Positions 14,668 through 16,829 of a stretch of DNA of 16,829 nucleotides are shown here, one piece after another; within the stretch, counting starts at the first letter, position 1; every line of letters starts with the position of its first letter. Under the pieces are notes generated by a model. That model had not been told where the DNA came from. It made no database searches and saw only the letters and a program-made list of their open reading frames with translations. The position numbers were made by a program, and so were the translations under genes. The stretch spans positions 1-16,829 of the forward strand of contig CAYQCE010000066.1 of assembly GCA_964415885.1 (NCBI GenBank), read 5' to 3'. Source of the stretch: CAYQCE01 sp964415885. Lineage in GTDB: Bacteria > Zixibacteria > MSB-5A5 > JAABVY01 > JAHJOQ01.

Positions 14668-15235
14668 ACGAACTGATGATCTGATATCCGCGGTTGCGGA
14701 ACCGAGAGAGAGCGAGGAATCGCTTCACGGTTTCAGCCGACTTGAGAATGTCCAGAGAGCAATAAGCTCGAGCCTCGAGAAAACGGTCATGAATGCCGAT
14801 TCTCGTGACGAGCTGCTTATAGCGCTCTCGAATCGTTTGGACAAGTTCTTCTCTATTCACAAATCCTCGTACTCAGTTTATGTTCCGAATCGAGCTATGA
14901 TGCAGGTTCCCGTCATAAGTATCCGGGATGAGGTCAAGTCAGGAGTGATTATCGGCGTGGATGCGGATAAATCTTTGATGCACAATGTCTTGAGATCAAG
15001 GCAAGTGTTGGTTTCCGAGTTTCCGGATCAAGCCGTCAGCAATCCGATTGAGCGCAGGCTGCTCCTGCACGACGACACGAGATCGCTCGCGATTATCCCG
15101 ATGATCGCGGACGAAGAGCTGCTGGGGACTCTCAACTACGCCTCCGGAGCCCGTAGTGCGTTTTCGCTCTTCGATCTGAGAATCTTCGATGATCTCTTCC
15201 GCATCGCAGCGGAGCACTTCGGCCGATTGGATTAG
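14657..15235 (+). CDS. GAF-domain protein
   Basis: 192 aa, predicted cytosolic. An N-terminal region (1-45) with charged, helical character precedes a GAF-like fold. The C-terminal half carries the typical pattern: SLAIIPMIADEELLGTLNYA (143-162), then FSLFDLRIFDDLFRIAAEHF. GAF domains bind small ligands, cyclic nucleotides or heme; no Cys suited to bilin attachment or an iron-sulfur cluster is seen, so the ligand is unknown. There is no kinase, cyclase or DNA-binding output domain. The start overlaps the receiver gene by 11 nt, implying translational coupling and probably a shared pathway with the kinase and regulators upstream. Confidence 0.8.
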   Translation: MSIERTDDLISAVAEPRESEESLHGFSRLENVQRAISSSLEKTVMNADSRDELLIALSNRLDKFFSIHKSSYSVYVPNRAMMQVPVISIRDEVKSGVIIGVDADKSLMHNVLRSRQVLVSEFPDQAVSNPIERRLLLHDDTRSLAIIPMIADEELLGTLNYASGARSAFSLFDLRIFDDLFRIAAEHFGRLD

Positions 15236-15250
15236 CCTCTCAAAAAGTAC

Positions 15251-15278
15251 TTGTCGTTTTCTGCAAAAGCCGTATCTT
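15251..15278 (+). promoter_or_regulatory. Possible housekeeping promoter of the ECF sigma operon
   Basis: TTGTCG (15251-15256), a 16-bp spacer and TATCTT (15273-15278), each 4/6 to the sigma-70 consensus. It would supply basal transcription upstream of the ECF-type promoter. Weak, called by eye. Confidence 0.35.
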
Positions 15279-15292
15279 TATGGGTCAATTAC

Positions 15293-15318
15293 GGGAACAT
15301 TTAACCCCCATAACTGTT
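15293..15318 (+). promoter_or_regulatory. Candidate SigR/SigH-type ECF promoter (autoregulation)
   Basis: GGGAACA (15293-15299), a 16-nt spacer, then GTT (15316-15318). This fits the known promoter pattern of SigR/SigH-group sigma factors (GGGAAY...GTT, spacing about 16-18). It lies directly before the gene for a sigma factor that itself resembles that group, so positive autoregulation is the natural reading. Confidence 0.6.
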
Positions 15319-15321
15319 TTG

Positions 15322-15344
15322 GACTGTGGAGTTTGGCCACAGTC
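15322..15344 (+). other. Leader hairpin before the ECF sigma gene
   Basis: GACTGTGG (15322-15329) pairs perfectly with CCACAGTC (15337-15344) around a 7-nt loop. It ends 2 nt before the GAGGA ribosome-binding site (15347-15351). Transcripts from the upstream housekeeping-type promoter would carry the whole hairpin, while those from the GTT promoter would start within or near its left arm. It could therefore tune translation by promoter choice. It lacks a T-run, so it is not a terminator. Confidence 0.5.
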
Positions 15345-15360
15345 TTGAGGAAAGACTAAA

Positions 15361-15948
15361 TTGGCCTCAAACAATAGCAAGTCTGCCAAGCAGAAGGAAT
15401 TTGAAGAGGTAGCTCTTAAGCATACCGATGCACTCTTACGCACTGCTCTTCGGATGACAAAGAACGAAGCGGATGCGGACGATTTAGTGCAGGAGACAAT
15501 GCTCAAGGCCTACAGATTTTTTGATCGGTTCGAACGCGGCTCGAATATCAAGGCTTGGTTGTTCAAGATAATGACCAACATCTTTATCAACAACTATCGC
15601 CGAAAGAGCCGTAAACCGACCGGGGTTTCGTACGATGACGTAGATGATAATTTCCTTTATCATCAGCTTGAGGGCTCGCAGGGCCGGACAACCGACCCGG
15701 AGGAGTCACTGTTCACCAAGCTTCTCGATACCGACGTAAGAGCGGCGATCGATGAGCTCCCGGAGGACTTCAGGATTGTCGTCGTGCTCGCATTCTTGGA
15801 GCAGTTCTCTTACGAAGAGATAGCGGAGATAGCGAACATACAACTGGGAACCGTAAAATCTCGTCTTCATCGCGCTCGCAAGTTGCTTCAGAAGAGCTTG
15901 TGGCAGCACGCGCTCGCGAGAGGATTCAGCGTCGAGGAAAGCAAATGA
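15361..15948 (+). CDS. ECF sigma factor, SigR/SigH-like (ECF12-like)
   Basis: 195 aa. The only usable start is TTG 15361: an in-frame TGA lies at 15346, GAGGA is 9 nt upstream of the TTG, and no ATG occurs before the conserved core. Region 2 (about 14-82) includes ADADDLVQETMLKAYRFF and NIKAWLFKIMTNIFINNYRR. Region 4 (about 125-180) includes IDELPEDFRIVVVLAFLEQF and the recognition helix GTVKSRLHRARKLL. The region 2 wording closely recalls the actinobacterial SigR/SigH group, which responds to thiol-oxidative stress. It overlaps the anti-sigma gene by 4 nt (ATGA), the usual arrangement for a sigma and its inhibitor. The group assignment is from memory of the family, not a search. Confidence 0.92.
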   Translation: MASNNSKSAKQKEFEEVALKHTDALLRTALRMTKNEADADDLVQETMLKAYRFFDRFERGSNIKAWLFKIMTNIFINNYRRKSRKPTGVSYDDVDDNFLYHQLEGSQGRTTDPEESLFTKLLDTDVRAAIDELPEDFRIVVVLAFLEQFSYEEIAEIANIQLGTVKSRLHRARKLLQKSLWQHALARGFSVEESK

Positions 15949-16718
15949 ACTGCCGCGAAGCCTTGGAAAACCTGTATGACTATCTTGATGGTCAACTGGA
16001 CGAAACCTCTGCCAAGAAAATCAAAGACCACCTTGAAATCTGCGATCATTGTTTTGATACCTACGAGTTCGAGAAGCTTCTTCAGAACTTCGTAGTCGAC
16101 AAGGGTCAGCTCTCGGTTCGCACCGAGCCATTGAAGACCAAGGTGATGGAGAAGATTAAAGAGCTGGACAGTGAGGAAGAGGGCGCACCCGGTTTTTTTT
16201 CCGTAGTTAGACCGTATCTCGCGGCGGCAGCAGCAATTGTCGTCACCATGGTAGGTCTATATTTCTATTTGAACCAGAGTTCATCCACGCTGTACGCCTC
16301 CTTCATTGATTGCCACCTCAGATGCGATAATCCGGTTTCCACAACTACAGAGGTGACGGCCATACCCGCCGCCAGAATCGACTCCTGCCTCTCGCATATC
16401 GCGGTTTTCCCTGCAGAGTTTATGAAGGGTGACGATCGCAGGATTCCCACTATTGGAGAGGTGAATCAGTATGAAGGCGAGGACGCCGCGCATTTTGTAT
16501 TCGACTATGATGGTTCGCTCATATCCGTATTCGTGATGGATGAGAAGAACATACGTCCGGGTCAGTATATGAAGCAGACATCCGACGAGCGTCATACCTA
16601 CTACCAGACTCGCGAAAATGACTTCAATATCGTGATGTGGCAGTGTGCCGGTGCCTGGTGTGTGGCGGTTTCCCGTGCCGATTACGATACTATCGTCGAC
16701 TTCGCATCTGCCTATTAA
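15945..16718 (+). CDS. Membrane zinc-motif (ZAS) anti-sigma factor with extracytoplasmic domain
   Basis: 257 aa. ATG 15945 overlaps the sigma stop, with GAGGA 6 nt upstream. The N-terminal cytoplasmic part (1-85) is an RsrA-like ZAS domain: MNCREALENLYDYLDG, then His29-x3-Cys33-x2-Cys36 (DHLEICDHCFDTYEFEKLL), with Cys3 as a possible fourth ligand. It should sequester the adjacent sigma factor. Unlike soluble RsrA, it continues into one membrane span (about 90-109, PYLAAAAAIVVTMVGLYFYL) and an extracytoplasmic domain of about 147 residues. That domain has five Cys: 123 and 127 (DCHLRC), 148, 234 and 239 (QCAGAWC). Its family is not recognised. A redox or metal signal could be sensed outside the membrane, inside at the zinc site, or both. 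Confidence 0.88.
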   Translation: MNCREALENLYDYLDGQLDETSAKKIKDHLEICDHCFDTYEFEKLLQNFVVDKGQLSVRTEPLKTKVMEKIKELDSEEEGAPGFFSVVRPYLAAAAAIVVTMVGLYFYLNQSSSTLYASFIDCHLRCDNPVSTTTEVTAIPAARIDSCLSHIAVFPAEFMKGDDRRIPTIGEVNQYEGEDAAHFVFDYDGSLISVFVMDEKNIRPGQYMKQTSDERHTYYQTRENDFNIVMWQCAGAWCVAVSRADYDTIVDFASAY

Positions 16719-16774
16719 TCCGCTGACAGAGTTGTTTCGGCGTCAATTCATTCCAATCCGTAACATGTTGCCGT

Positions 16775-16797
16775 CTCGATTCACTTCGAGCTTTTTT
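16775..16797 (+). terminator. Weak terminator after the anti-sigma gene
   Basis: CTCGA (16775-16779), a 6-nt loop and TCGAG (16786-16790), then C and six T's. The stem is only 5 bp, but the T-run and its position 57 nt after the stop codon suit termination. The final bases of the window (from 16798) contain an ATG but no ribosome-binding site and too little sequence to call a gene. Confidence 0.45.
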
Positions 16798-16829
16798 ATG
16801 GGGCTTTCCGCACTGCCGCCAATCACGTT

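Overview
The window looks like chromosomal DNA of a free-living, Gram-negative-type bacterium with moderate GC. It shows secretion signals, a lipobox lipoprotein, an ECF sigma factor with a membrane anti-sigma factor, an NtrC-type regulator, and protoporphyrin-branch heme genes. The mix of a secreted C1B-type peptidase, an Ig-like lipoprotein, a SigR-like sigma factor and a selenoprotein would suit the FCB group and related candidate phyla or delta-proteobacteria. That placement is inference only; no rRNA or other marker gene is present.

Layout. At 92-1363 is a secreted papain-fold peptidase on the + strand. It converges, across a palindromic terminator, on a Met/His-rich lipoprotein (1453-1989, minus). 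Next come a very short membrane-peptide gene (2079-2171, minus) and an aromatic-amino-acid-decarboxylase-like PLP enzyme (2279-3703, minus). Two inverted copies of a MITE-like repeat (about 3787-4046 and 5249-5458) bracket a bacteriohemerythrin (4134-4562, minus) and a divergently transcribed HesB/IscA-like gene (4857-5198, +). The HesB-like gene is interrupted by an in-frame TGA exactly where the family has its first iron-sulfur cysteine. A hairpin directly downstream fits the bacterial SECIS model, so I call a selenoprotein that ordinary gene finding would split.

From 5500 onward all genes are on the + strand. A near-consensus sigma-70 promoter drives an enoyl-CoA hydratase (5615-6397). A compact late-heme operon follows: hemE, hemN, hemH and hemY (6494-11312), running from uroporphyrinogen III to protoheme. 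A four-gene signalling cluster (11568-15235) encodes a histidine kinase with a degenerate ATPase domain, an NtrC-family regulator without a recognisable GAFTGA loop, a single-domain receiver and a GAF protein. The window ends with an ECF sigma factor of SigR/SigH type and its overlapping zinc-motif anti-sigma factor (15361-16718). They are preceded by a GGGAACA-N16-GTT promoter that suggests autoregulation.

The points most worth following up are the UGA-recoded HesB-like gene with its SECIS hairpin, the membrane anti-sigma factor with a cysteine-containing external domain, the non-canonical kinase/NtrC pair, the Met/His-rich lipoprotein, and the inverted repeat pair. No CRISPR array, tRNA, rRNA, phage or IS transposase gene was seen.
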